In this document: positions 21,986-32,410 of the stretch, in pieces
How the letters are laid out: every line of letters starts with the position of its first letter
Numbering within the stretch: the first letter of the stretch is position 1
Assembly: GCA_033964015.1 (NCBI GenBank)
Contig: CM066924.1
Location: 7,484,251 to 7,548,250 of the forward strand
Direction of reading: 5' to 3'
DNA from: Scolanthus callimorphus
Taxonomy: Eukaryota; Cnidaria; Anthozoa; Actiniaria; Edwardsiidae
DNA length: 64,000 bases
Program-made: the position numbers and the translations under genes
Notes under the pieces: generated by a model
Seen by the model: the letters and a program-made list of their open reading frames with translations, nothing else
Databases searched by the model: none
Told to the model about the DNA's origin: nothing

Positions 21986-22326
21986 GGGCGCTTTCCATTG
22001 GCAAAAACATCCCGGAATTTTCGGTTAGCAAATGGAAAGCGCCAAACCCGGGGAAAAGTTTCGGAAATTTGGGACAACCTTTGGAGCTTACCCCAAAAGT
22101 GGGAATTTTCGGAGAACTCGGAATTTCCGGGAATTTGTCCCTTTCCATTTGATTTCTGACCGAAATTCCCGGAAATTCCAGGTCAAATGGAAAGCGGTGC
22201 AGACCGTTCTCGGACTTTCGTCCAATCGTGGCTGTTCTCGTGAATTGCCGGATTGAGACCTTTCCATTTGACTCAGAGAACTACTGGGAATTCAAACCGG
22301 GATTTTTAGCTAAATGGAAAGCGCCC
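21986..22326. mobile_element. Inverted-repeat MITE with GGCGCTTTCCATT ends
   Basis: The left end GGGCGCTTTCCATTGGC and the right end (GCTAAATGGAAAGCGCC) are complementary. AATGGAAAGCG and TTTCCATTTGA motifs recur inside in both orientations (near 22031, 22140, 22188, 22260). The unit is ~340 bp. Confidence 0.75.
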
Positions 22327-22895
22327 TCGACTGCAGGTACATACGGGGTGTGGCCCTCAAAATATTCAACATGAATCAACTCCCTCTCCTAGGCTATATC
22401 TTCTAATGGGATCCCTGTGTCGTACAAACTGCGCTGTGAGCTGGTAACCAGGTGTCAAATTTCGCATATGTCCTCGCGGTCGAGCAGGAGGAAAACAAAA
22501 AGGTTTGGTTTGAAGTCTGGCCCTTCGAGGTTGAAACTGGCTACAAATGCGTCAAAAGCACCGAAGAAGGTATGTAAAATGTGAACTGACAAATACTGAA
22601 AGAGCTCCATTTTAAATCTTAGTGTAAATCGGAGTTCCAGTGGTGATAAATACAGGATGAATAATGTTTTAGCAGCATTTCGCGCCCAAACATTCATGTG
22701 ATAAAGATCCACTTTTCAAAACACCACGCTGTCGAGAACTTGCTTATTTGCTCGTGCTAAGTATTCTAAGTCAGCTCATCCTGGGAAATCCAGTAAAAAC
22801 CACAAGAACCTCTTTAGGTGGCTAAATTTCCTACATTTTTTCTCATGTATTTTATAAAATGGTTGTCTACCGGTAAGGTATTAATATTATCTGCC
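22327..22895. other. Non-coding stretch
   Basis: A minus ORF at 22455-22712 has no recognisable motif. No other gene seen. Confidence 0.3.
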
Positions 22896-23025
22896 ATTTT
22901 GAGTTTTCTATGAGTCAATTAATAATAATAGTTAACAAGGTGCATAGCACCAAGTTGACTATTTGACTCATAGAAAACGAGAACAGTAGTAGTCTAATTG
23001 TTTTAGTAGAAAATACTACCTACCT
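22896..23025. repeat. Foldback repeat, family A (GTTTTCTATGAGTCAA)
   Basis: GAGTTTTCTATGAGTCAATT and its complement (near 22957-22978) flank GTGCATAGCAC. GTCTAATTGTT and TAGTAGAAA follow. Related sequences occur at 31975-32275 and 58975-59275. Confidence 0.7.
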
Positions 23026-24120
23026 TTACCGATTTGTTGCTTAAACGTATTGTAACGGACCGAGCTTCTGATCAATGGCCAAAATGCCCTGATTCCCGGC
23101 AATTTAAACACGTATACTACCCAACACGAAGACCTGGAGATGAAGACTGATTTATTTACAGAAATCACACATTTACAAAGGGTCTCGCGCCATATAAGGA
23201 CCGCATGCCCAAATATGTCTTGGAAGCGCAGGAAATGCCAGCTGATCTTTAGCCGATTCCATTACACTATCCCCTTCTTTCACGAAATGCGTCCTGCATT
23301 TACATACAAAACATAAACTTAACATCACAAAACAAAGATCTAAAGTCTTCAAGTCTTTTCTCTAATTTTTTTTTGACAAGTCCAGTTCCACACAGTCCGA
23401 ATCCAGAACGCTCAAATGCTAGTGTTACTTCCCACACAGTTTCGCTTGCCGGTTCGCTTGAGAATGATCTGGCCAGAATCGCTCCCAAAGCCACAAGCCT
23501 GATGTGGGCCTCTCATAACTAGTATGTTACAGTAACTACCACATTTGACGAATGTTCTTGAGGTTTAAGCAGTACTGTTTTTAGTCTCTCGTAGCTACTT
23601 CTCAGGTTTATCTTTGATCATCAAACTCACGAACACACACACACACGTCGTGCCAACAGTCTACTTTCACCACTTGACTTGTACTCGCTTCTCAACGGCA
23701 AAACACACAACACATGCCGGACTGAAGCTCACAACATCACCAACTGGTGCCCTTAAACACTAAAGGATAGCTGTCCTTCAGGCCAATCCGACCGTAGACT
23801 TCTACCACTACACAATAAGTGCCTTTTCTCTCAAACCTTCGCCGACCCATAGTCGCTATCGATTTCGTTGTCGTTTCGTGTCCATCAAAGGAAGGTTTGG
23901 TCTTTTTTTAGAATCGTCGAGCGACCATTTCGACGGTTCAAGTCACCATCTCCAGCTCTCCATTGCTGCTGCTGATTCTTGTGGAATTTTCCTTCATTTT
24001 CCGCGAAAAATATGCCCCAATATGTCTCGGAAGCGTGGGAAATGCCAGCTGATATTATTTTCATGGTTTTAGAGAGTTTAATGCTTTGTTATTTACTATC
24101 TAAATATTATGTGATAGATA
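23026..24120. other. Non-coding, probably retroelement remnant
   Basis: A ~48 bp segment (CAATATGTCTNGGAAGCGNNGG then AAATGCCAGCTGAT) occurs at about 23210 and 24012 in the same orientation, 800 bp apart, which could be LTR remnants. An (AC)n run is near 23634-23645. No protein motif is seen. Confidence 0.35.
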
Positions 24121-24122
24121 CT

Positions 24123-24142
24123 AGTAATAATAATAATAATAA
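24123..24142 (+). repeat. (TAA)n microsatellite
   Basis: Six to seven TAA units. Confidence 0.8.
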
Positions 24143-24351
24143 ATACTTTATTTAAAGAGAGTTAAACATGTAATAGTGAACATACACAAGTAAACTTGTG
24201 GCCCCTCAGCAGTGGGTAGCAGACCCAATCAGATTTAAGGATTCGTGATAGAATGGGAGTGGGTTTCTACTAATTAACAATTAGTCGCCGACATGATTAT
24301 CAGCAAATAGTCTATTCGCAGATAATCACAGAGTCTGAGGCCACTTGTTGT

Positions 24352-24562
24352 TTTAGTATAATTACTCAAGTGATTCATAAGGTTTTTAGACACAAAAACC
24401 TGTTTTTGTTGCACTTTTTCACAATCATAATAAAACTCATGTTCGCACTCCCAATCTTTTCAATTTCTAGCAAGAGAGGTGATTCTAGCAAGAGAAAATA
24501 AACCGCTTCACCAATCAGCGAGCAGAAATTCTTATAGTCACTTGAGTAATTATACTAAATGT
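24352..24562. mobile_element. Foldback MITE, ~211 bp
   Basis: TTTAGTATAATTACTCAAGT at the left end is matched by ACTTGAGTAATTATACTAAA at the right end. Arms are about 25 bp. Confidence 0.8.
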
Positions 24563-25195
24563 TATTATTCAGCCATGTCAATATGTGATTCTGATTGGCT
24601 AAGAGATATTAGGATTGATGCACTGTAATGATGTCATAATGCGAGCCAATAGGTTTGGCTGCCATGTTGGTTTTCATTTCGGAAGTGAAAGCTAATTTTG
24701 CCAATATTCTGGTTGGATCTGTTAGTTATTTTTGCCGAGAGGTCATTGCTCATTGTACCTTAACATCAACTATGGCTATTTGAATGTTAATACGAAGAGG
24801 AAAATACCAATGGACGTATAAAGCTGAAGTTGAGAAAAAATTTTCACTGAGCAAGGCCTTATTATCGACTTCCTTTAGCTAGGCAAGAATACTTGCTGGT
24901 TGCTGAATAATAAAACAATTATTGAATTTGGTTTTCGCATGATAGTGAGATTTGTCAATGCCTGGAGTTAGTGTTATCCACCTCAGCTTTTGCTTTGGCA
25001 GATAACACAAACCTCAGCATTGACAAATCCCAGTGTACTTAGTCCACAATATCAGTCAATGCATTTTTTGGGAGACAAAAGTCAGGGACAAAAGTTGGTT
25101 GAATGGAGTCATTGAAAGTGGGAATATTGTAGTGGCCTGCTAGAAAGGCACTCAGTGCATACTATAGATGCCTGTACTCATAGATACTCATTTAA
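24563..25195. other. Non-coding with a hairpin at 24949-25035
   Basis: Arms GATTTGTCAATGC...GTTATC and GATAAC...GCATTGACAAATC form the hairpin. No gene seen. Confidence 0.4.
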
Positions 25196-25294
25196 TTTTG
25201 AATCGTTCCTTCTACTGCATCTTTGAGATAGGTTTCTGGATTGAACTGTTCAAGTCTGGTTCTGATTTCTCTGTTCATTATCAGTGTATAGGGT

Positions 25295-25805
25295 AGATGT
25301 TCAGGCAAGCCTGTGGCCGCGTAGCACTAAGTTCAACAGAGTGGAGATAAGGAATTAACCTTGTGTGAAAGCTAACGTGCTAATGAAATGGTCCCATGTG
25401 TGCTTCTGAGCGTAAGCCCTAGTAAGCAGAGAAAGAGAAAAAATTCTCTGACTCCGAGAGGGATTCGAAACCATGACCTTCAGAATTGTACATCCGATGC
25501 TCTACCAGCTGAGCTATCCAGGTCAGACTGGGAGCAGGTCGGGCTAAATTAGATGTTATGTTCGCGGTAGTGAAGTGAATATATGTAGATGTCAGGCAAG
25601 CCTGTGGCCGCGTAGCACTAAGTTCAACAGAGTGGAGATAAGGAATTAACCTTGTGTGAAAGCTAACATGCTAATGAAATGGTCCCATGTGTGCTTCTGA
25701 GCGTTAGCCCTAGTAAGCGGAGAAAGAGAAAAAATTCTCTGACCCCGAGAGGGATTCGAACCCACGACCTTCAGAATTGTACATCCGATGCTCTACCAGC
25801 TGAGC
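25295..25805 (-). mobile_element. Tandem dimer of a tRNA-derived SINE with 16 bp target-site duplication
   Basis: The insert is bracketed by TATCAGTGTATAGGGT at 25279-25294 and again at 25806-25821. Two similar units are present (25295-~25575 and 25590-25805). Each has, on the minus strand, a tRNA-like head with an A box (TAGCTCAGCTGG) and a B box (GGTTCGAATCC, one copy GTTTCGAATCC), then a unique body with GAGAATTTTTTCTC and GGCCACAGGCTTGCCTGA. The heads lie at about 25434-25512 and 25733-25805. Long target duplications are a mark of LINE-driven insertion. The host sequence is the gypsy integrase remnant. A truncated third copy lies at 48580-48660. Confidence 0.85.
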
Positions 25806-26213
25806 TATCAGTGTATAGGGTGTTTCCTTTGTCACTGGGTGAGGTGTGTCTCTGTACGCTTGTAGCATCTCATAGATTGCCTCTTGAATGTTGATCTTTT
25901 CCTCAGTTGCATGTTTGATGAGTTTGGGATGTTTAGGCATAATGGGTTTGTGTGAAAATCCCATTTCTGCAGCGAAGTTGTCAAATTTGTGAGAGTTAAA
26001 AGGTGAGCCAAAGTGTAGTTATGGCTAGATAACTGATTGTACCTTGTTGTCAGCGGTCTCACAACCAAAGACCCGTTTTCAGGGTTTGGGCGGCATGGCC
26101 GCCCCACCAGTAAAAGTACTGTGGTGAATGTAACCCGACTTCCTGTCTTTATTAATTAATGGTGTGGTTTATTGTATGTCTGTACTTTTCTCGGTACTCC
26201 ATATATTGAGAAT

Positions 26214-26453
26214 GGGCATTTCCAGAAAATAAAGGTACCCTCCCCATGGGCGGCACTAGTTTTTGACCCCCCCATGCATCCATAATTTCCAAAATGGTTT
26301 ACCCCCCCATGCATATAGAATTCCGGCAGGTTAAAGAAATCCAGCTTCGAAAACCGCCCCTTGCAATCAGAATTCCGAGTTCTTAAACCCCCATCCCATC
26401 AGAACTTCCAAATGCCACCCGTGGGGGGTACCTTTATTTTCTGGAATTGCCCA
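26214..26453. mobile_element. Inverted-repeat MITE (AGAAAATAAAGGTACC ends) inside the integrase remnant
   Basis: GGGCATTTCCAGAAAATAAA at the left and TTTATTTTCTGGAATTGCCC at the right are complementary over about 26 bp. The interior contains C-tract-rich CCCCCCATGCAT repeats. It splits the gypsy integrase frame. Confidence 0.75.
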
Positions 26454-26741
26454 ATACTCCTTTTAACTATCTTCTGACGGGTGTGATAGCTGAGGATGTC
26501 ACAAATTCTACTTCTGGGTACCTTGAAATGGTCTGTGATTACCATAGCATACTGTCCATTCGGAAATTGTCCACACAAGTCAACGTCCACTGAATTCCAT
26601 GGTCTGTCTGGTAGTTTGGACACTTTCGTTGGTTCTGTGTGATAAGTATTTGTTCTCTTATAATGTTCACCATTATTCATAATGCAGCTGTCTGATCTGC
26701 ACAGGCACGTAAACCGGATACAACTCCCATCAAACTAAAAG

Positions 26742-27138
26742 CATAGAGTACTCAAGTGATGACGTCACAAAAGACAAATTTTCGATTTAGCAATATTTGT
26801 CTTTGGATTTGGAAAGGGCACAATAAATGAATGCTACACACCAAAAATGAGGCGAATCGGTTGCAACGAGACCGAGATATGGCCCCCAGAATACATTATT
26901 TTCTTAAGAAATCACTGTATTTTTGGTTGCGTTCATAAAGTTTTGAACGCAGTCTAAAATACAGTGATTTGTTAAAGAAAATTATGTATTCAGGTGGCCA
27001 TATCTCGGTCGCGTTTCAACCGATTTCCCTCATTTTTTGCAACCGATTCTCTTTCCACTTTGTCTTCAATTATTCTTGGACTAAAATTGGAAATTCAAGA
27101 TTTATCAAATTTATGACGTCACACTTTAGTACTCTATG
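26742..27138. mobile_element. Foldback MITE, ~397 bp
   Basis: CATAGAGTACTCAAGTGATG and TGACGTCACACTTTAGTACT-CTATG are terminal arms. Inside, CCGAGATATGGCC... and GGCCATATCTCGGTC... and AAAATACAGTGATTT copies extend the symmetry around 26930, so nearly the whole element is an imperfect palindrome. Confidence 0.85.
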
Positions 27139-27192
27139 GGGAGGGCTTGAATAGTCGGCAGGGAAAGTGGGGGTTAATGAATAAATACAATA

Positions 27193-27287
27193 GTTAGATC
27201 TATTAGTATTCTATAATTTTTTTAGAATACTAATATCGATATTAGTATTCTAAAAGAAATACAGAATACTTATAGATCTATTAACTA
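27193..27287. repeat. AT-rich palindrome
   Basis: AGTTAGATCTATTAGTATTC and GAATACTTATAGATCTATTA frame an inner AGAATACTAATATCGATATT palindrome. Confidence 0.75.
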
Positions 27288-27389
27288 TTCAGACAAAGTA
27301 GTCAAACATTTAGCAAAACAAATGGCAAGGAAAACATTTTAATCACAATAGAACTTATCTACTTAACATTGAAATTATTGTCTAGTTAT

Positions 27390-29555
27390 TAAATACTGCA
27401 TTACTTGCAATACTTTTAAGTATAGCAGAAGGTGCATTATTCTCAGTAGGCATATCAATACAAGCTTAATCTTCATCTGAATTAATCTCAAATAAAAATT
27501 TGTTGGTGCTACTATTGATATTATTATCAAAGCCGAAATTACCAGAAGGCAAGTCAATGTTTGCTAGAACGTCATCAGATAAATCATATGCAAAATCACT
27601 AACTGCTCCAACTCTAACACTCTCCTGACAGTTAGGGCACTATTCAAGTAAAATTCAAATGTTGGATATTCATTAGCAGATTCAACTTTAAGCTCTTCCC
27701 TCTTTACTACGGAAATAGCGCGCGGTCCAAGAACGGCACTGGCCTTGGCAGTTTGTGTCTCACTGGGCCTCTGGTATTTAAATAGCGCATTCGATGTATG
27801 GCCAGTTCTTTGTCGAATTATCTTCTCTTCCACGCCGCTTTGAAATAGTGCGGTAGCACAAGTAAACCTTATACAATGAGAGGTCTTGCGTGGCAGATTC
27901 GCTTTTGCACAGAGTTTGTCAGGTAAAATCTTATTAAGACTACCTAACCCAATCGGAGCCCTTTCGTAACCCATACTCCCATCCCTCTTGGGTCGTAGAT
28001 AGAAAGCATCTACACCCTTCGCAATATCTTTAACTTTTTCTATGTACAAAGCGTAAATTTCTTGTAAACATGGAGTGTGAGCTTCGCCAACTTTATGACA
28101 TTCTTGTTTGATATATCTTGGTTCTTTCTTTAAATCTTTTAACCCTCCATGACAGGTTTTAGAGGCGGATTCGTCAAATACAATAAAGTTATCTATTAGT
28201 TTAATATTGCAAACACGGAGCATTCTATGCTCGTTAGAACGAAGACCAAATAATTTGCCGTTATAGTAATGCGTTGTATTAAATAAAGACTCAGCTGAAT
28301 TACAGTTGCCCAGCAAGTTGAGTGTCCATAGCGTGTTCTCGTCTTCAACTGTAACATTTTCCCTCTCTGGTATCTTGGAAGTCGTTGCTATTCCCGCCTT
28401 CGTTGCGTCTCGCATCTCCGCATCCAAGGCTTTGCGAAATGTTGAAAACCTAAAAAAATCAATATACAGTTCAGTGTTTTATAACATCTAAAAGAAAAGC
28501 ATAATGTGGCCTACACACTAACTAAATCAAATTAACTTACCTCAAATCACTCTTGTTCAATACATTAACAGCATTTTTCGCCTTCGTCTCCTGGATGTGC
28601 CTGTTAATTCCGCACAGTATCGCGATTCACCCAGCCACTCTGTGTTGTTGTGAGCCGTCAATATTTTGTGGTATTGACGGCTCAAAAAGAGCTAGCAAAA
28701 TTCAACTTTTTTCGCACGAATTTATGTTTCATTTCATTGTCAATAGTTAGAAATAACGTTTAGCTATATTTCTAGCAATATCTTATGGCAGAAAGAGATT
28801 TTTTTCGCCGAAAAAGATGGAAAAATGTAAACAGAAAATGCTCGAGCTCGTGCGAAAAGCCCATGTGATTGCGTGAGATCGTGCGTAAATGTAATGAGAA
28901 TTGAAATTTCAATCGACAATAAATAGCACTATTTCTTGCCATTTCCTCCAGAAAATCTTCAAGAATCGCGATACAATATTAATTACGATTTTGAGACGGC
29001 AATTCCACAAAATATTGACGGCGTTGGAAGAAAATATTTTCACGTATTGGGCTCCGTCGCTGCGCGACTCCGCCCAATACGTGAACATATTTTCTCCCAA
29101 CTAGCCGTCAATATTTTGTGGAATTGCCGTCTCAAAATCGTAATTAGTATATACTATTACGTATAGGGTTTTGGGTGGATACCGCTTCCCCGCCTTATTC
29201 ACTACCTCTGCAACAAATTTCGTCATCCAGAAATGAGCGAGGCTCGTGACATATCGGTAATATTCACTGTGAGATCCTCCACTTCATCTTTGTTCGTACA
29301 AACGAAACCAACTGACTCATTTCTCGCGACTTTGTTCTCGCGAAATCTCTGCCATTCTGTAAATATCCTCACGCCCCACTTAGTGGTATTTTTTGGTACG
29401 GTCTCTTCTAACCAGCCTTTCTCTTCCGAAACAGTTTTTGGCTGCCTAAATTTCCGATGCATTTTGGCTTGAAGAAGCGATTGAATAATTTTTTCGCCTT
29501 CTGTTGCTAACAAATACGGGTCATCTCCAGTGTAAGAACCATTGCCTGAGGACAC
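27390..29555 (-). pseudogene. Crypton-type tyrosine recombinase gene (DUF3504-like), split by an insert
   Basis: The coding order on the minus strand is as follows. An N-terminal block (29555 down to ~29154) has NTTKWGVRIFTEWQ and, after a frameshift near 29250, HFWMTKFVAEVV and YPPKTLY. The 538 bp repeat then intervenes. Next, CGINRHIQETKAKNAVNVLN runs to a donor (AG/GTAAGT, 28535). A short intron ends at TTTTTTTAG, and the exon from ~28453 begins FSTFRKALDAEMRD. The catalytic domain follows: FNTTHYYNGKLFGLRSNEH carries the first Arg, then HCIRFTCATALFQ with the H-x-x-R, and RTGHTSNALFKYQRP with GH and a Tyr. These are the marks of the DUF3504/ZMYM/KCTD1-type Crypton-derived recombinases. 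Another frameshift lies near 27620-27640, after which a LSDDVLANIDLP tail reads on to a TAA. It is broken in several places. Confidence 0.8.
28616..29153 (-). mobile_element. 538 bp palindrome-bearing MITE, copy B (inverted relative to copy A)
   Basis: It is the reverse complement of 4310-4846. Its insertion lies within the Crypton coding sequence between YPPKTLY and CGINRH. The original sequence at the junction may have read ...TATACGTAATACTG, which would leave a very short (ATA or TA) duplication; this is uncertain. The element carries no coding capacity of its own. Confidence 0.85.
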
Positions 29556-29665
29556 CTTTGTGTTTAGTTACTATTTAATCATGATTGGTTCAACCTTCGT
29601 TCTACCAAACAAAGAAAGCTTTGTGACGCAGCTGGTGAGTTCTTACACTGGAGATGAGCCACAAA
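29506..29665. repeat. Inverted repeat around GTTCTTACACTGGAGATGA
   Basis: The 19-base motif lies on the minus strand at 29522-29540 (within the Crypton N-terminal frame) and on the plus strand at 29641-29659, about 100 bp apart. Confidence 0.6.
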
Positions 29666-29835
29666 TACGAGTTCATTTTCAGATATTTGGCTATACGTAA
29701 CAAACAAAAGCACTATTCCCATTGGGTTGTATACATAACAAAAGGACCATTCATTGACCCTCCTCATTTATAAAATATATTGTTATACATCATATAGTCG
29801 AAGCTCTCTGTGCGACCGCTCTCGTAAGCGACCAG

Positions 29836-30655
29836 GGGCCCGTTTCTCAAAACGCCCGGTAATTAACGGGTTCGTAAAACTTATCGGGAGAGTTTACGGG
29901 GAAGTTTATCGGGTACGAGGTAACCTCCCGATAGTTTTCTGGGCCCCGGAATCAAATTTATAATTTCCAGACATTACAAATAACTTACCAAAAAAATCAA
30001 TGAATTATCGAAAAACTCAGCAATTTGTCAACACTTGATCACAAAGTGTACCGCTAAGTTTGTATTTCCAGCGAAAAAAGTAAAGAAATCAGCTAAAATG
30101 TACGAAAACAAGAGCAATTTGTAGTGAAATTGTACACTGAGATTGAACATTTGTTTACATTCTTGCAATCAACACGTCAAACTGATTGACAGCTAAGCTG
30201 TCAAACGAATCGTTTTGATTGGTTGAGAAACGAGATGGTTGCATCTGATTGGAAACTCTCCAAGTTTATCGGAATGGCGGGAAAAAAATCCCGGTAAGTT
30301 TACGGGAAACCATGGCACTGCGAAGCGAGAATTTTTCGAGGCAAAACGAGACAGGCTGGAAAATGGTTAGTTTTGAAAGAAAAAGAGTAAGTTTTCGATA
30401 ATTTGAACTTGGCAGGGTCTAGTTGAATAACTAAAGCTTTACCTAGAGTGAAAAAATTCAGGAAAACAAATATATTTTCGACCTTATTTAAGACTTCGAA
30501 ATGCTTCCCGTTAATTAACGGGAGGTCGAGAGCTCCCGTAAAAAATCGGCCGATTTAACGGGAACTTTGACGATTTCGTAAATAACGGGAGTTTTGAAAA
30601 ACAGTCAAAATATATCGGGAGGTGTTAACGGGTAGGTTTACGAGTCCGTATTGCT
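29836..30655. mobile_element. Large foldback element rich in CCCGTTAA/TTAACGGG
   Basis: It starts GGGCCCGTTTCTCAAAACGC and is dense in TAACGGG, TATCGGGAG and TTTACGGG at both ends (29860-29935 and 30510-30640), in opposing orientation. The interior (29960-30480) is AT-rich. Ends are approximate. Confidence 0.6.
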
Positions 30656-31970
30656 ATTGTTGATCTAATTATATCCCATTAACAAATTTTACAATAACAA
30701 CTCTGTTTGGAAGAAATCTTTCGTAATAACCCTTATATCAATTGGTGGGAAATTCAAACCCTGTGCATGTTTCAAGCGCACGTCCTGAATTTGAAGATAA
30801 TTTAGGTGAAGTGGGATTAGGTGATTCAAGGGTAATTAACTGGTTGAAGAGGAATAGCGGCTTGAAGAAGGATTAGGGCATTGCAGAGGAGGAATTTTAT
30901 CTTATTAAGTGCTTTGTTTTTTTTCGTGCATGCACAGAAACTTTCGAGAAACAAATTTTCCCGCTTTTTTTTTCCAACGGACAAATCGGTCCACAGATAA
31001 ATAGGAGCGCCCGATCGGGGTCTGAAACCACAACACTGTTGAATCGGAACTCGAGCAAGAACTGCGGAACACAAGCAAAAATGAGGGTAAAAATTACAAA
31101 ACCCTAGAGAAAGGAATTCGGGCCCATAAAATTTCTTTTATAGTTATGAACTTATAACAGAATTAACCGATGGAATTCGTCTAACTCCAGGGGCGAAGAC
31201 AAGGCTCATGATAAGTGCAAAGACACTGGAGGAGAAAATGAGGGAGGACATCAGGCGGGTTTAACTAGCCACCCATGTGGAGGAAACCGAAGTGGTCAAG
31301 GCAGTGGCAAAAATATGGCGGCCTTGAAGGGACGAATTTTAAAGAAAAAGGTTAGGAAAATTTGCAAATTCTTAAAAGATATTGAAAGACTTACAGCACT
31401 ACCCACGACAAAGGAAGTTAATTCAAGTGCCGGAGGATGACTTTGACCTATTGAACTTCATTGATAGCGACGAGATCGTTAATGTGCATGTCTTAGACCT
31501 GTTTTAAATGTCGATATTTTGCCATGTTGAATTCAGTTCAGCTAACTAGTTTTCTCCTTGTCGCAACAAAAGTAAAAATAAACGAAAAACAAAACTTTCC
31601 ATTCCTTTTTTTTTTGTTCTGCTATGACTCATCTAGATTTACCTTTTGCACTAGACAAAGTTAGAAACTGCAAATTAGATTCGACGTGGCAAAAGTTCGG
31701 CGTCTGAAACTGGCCTTAGTTCTATTTCCTACATTTTCTTTGTGTAAATGTCGATGTTTGCAGAAAGCGTCTTAAAAATAATAACAATGCATTATAAGAA
31801 AACACAACGTCCAAACGTTCCTTTTTTCTGTCTGCGAAATATAAAACGGGTTTGCGGTGCTGATACATCCTAAAATATTTATGATTACACTCTTACTGCA
31901 TGACAGTAAAAAAAAGTGTAAGAAGTTTTCTTTTCCAAGGTTTGTTTCGATAATTTTCTTTGATGTCGTA
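30656..31970. other. Non-coding stretch
   Basis: No gene recognised. The ORF at 30826-31074 lacks features. Confidence 0.35.
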
Positions 31971-31974
31971 TTGA

Positions 31975-32275
31975 GTTTGAGTTTTATGAGTCCTAGGCGC
32001 GTAGCGCCGAGTTAAGTTATTTGTCTCAGAAAACGAGAAAGCTCAGTTCAATTGTTTAAGTAGAAACCCACTGGCATACTATCTTCGAGTTGTTGTTAAA
32101 ACGTATTTATTTTCATGATTCTAGAAAGTTTTGCGCTTGCGTTTTCGCTACTTACTATGTATTACGTGATATATAGTGAGTAGCGGAGCCAATCAGTTTT
32201 ACAGGATTCGTAATCTACTAAATATATGTATTCGAGTAGAAAATGGCATAACATTACATGCCATTTTTTTAAATG
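31975..32275. repeat. Foldback repeat, family A, second copy
   Basis: GGCGCGTAGCGCC in a GAGTTTTATGAGTC... GAAAACGAG context, with TTCAATTGTTTAAGTAGAAA and TTCGCTACTTACTATGTATT... GATATATAGTGAGTAGCG later. These are shared with 22896-23025 and 58975-59275. Confidence 0.65.
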
Positions 32276-32410
32276 TAAGTTCCGTCTGATTGAAACTATA
32301 CAGTTGATTTTTATGACCTTAAGGGATGGACCGTTTTTTTAAACGTAAACTTAAATGAAAATTTGTTTGCGTTTCATTTTCACTCTCCTGGGAGTATTCC
32401 ATAAAGACGG

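Larger units (their letters stand above)
25195..26690 (-). pseudogene. Ty3/gypsy-type integrase remnant, twice interrupted
   Basis: Reading the minus strand from 26690, the integrase core begins with RPWNSVDVDLCGQFPNGQYA (first catalytic Asp) and VITDHF, then shifts frame into PEVEFVTSS. A MITE (26214-26453) breaks it. It resumes near 26030 with FNSHKFDNFAAEMGFSHK and EAIYEMLQAYRDTPHP. A SINE dimer (25295-25805) interrupts next, and the frame continues on the far side with MNREIRTRLEQF. In retroelements this protein joins cDNA to host DNA. Frameshifts, stops and two insertions show it is dead. No LTRs were identified for it. Confidence 0.8.

Noticed and set aside
25434..25810. tRNA genes on the minus strand
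   Set aside because: A and B boxes are good but the anticodon arm and loop length are poor and both lie in a SINE with a target duplication.
4310..29153. A Maverick/Polinton with long terminal inverted repeats
   Set aside because: Size fits, but no polymerase B, packaging ATPase, protease or capsid gene is present, and one inverted copy lies inside a Crypton gene.
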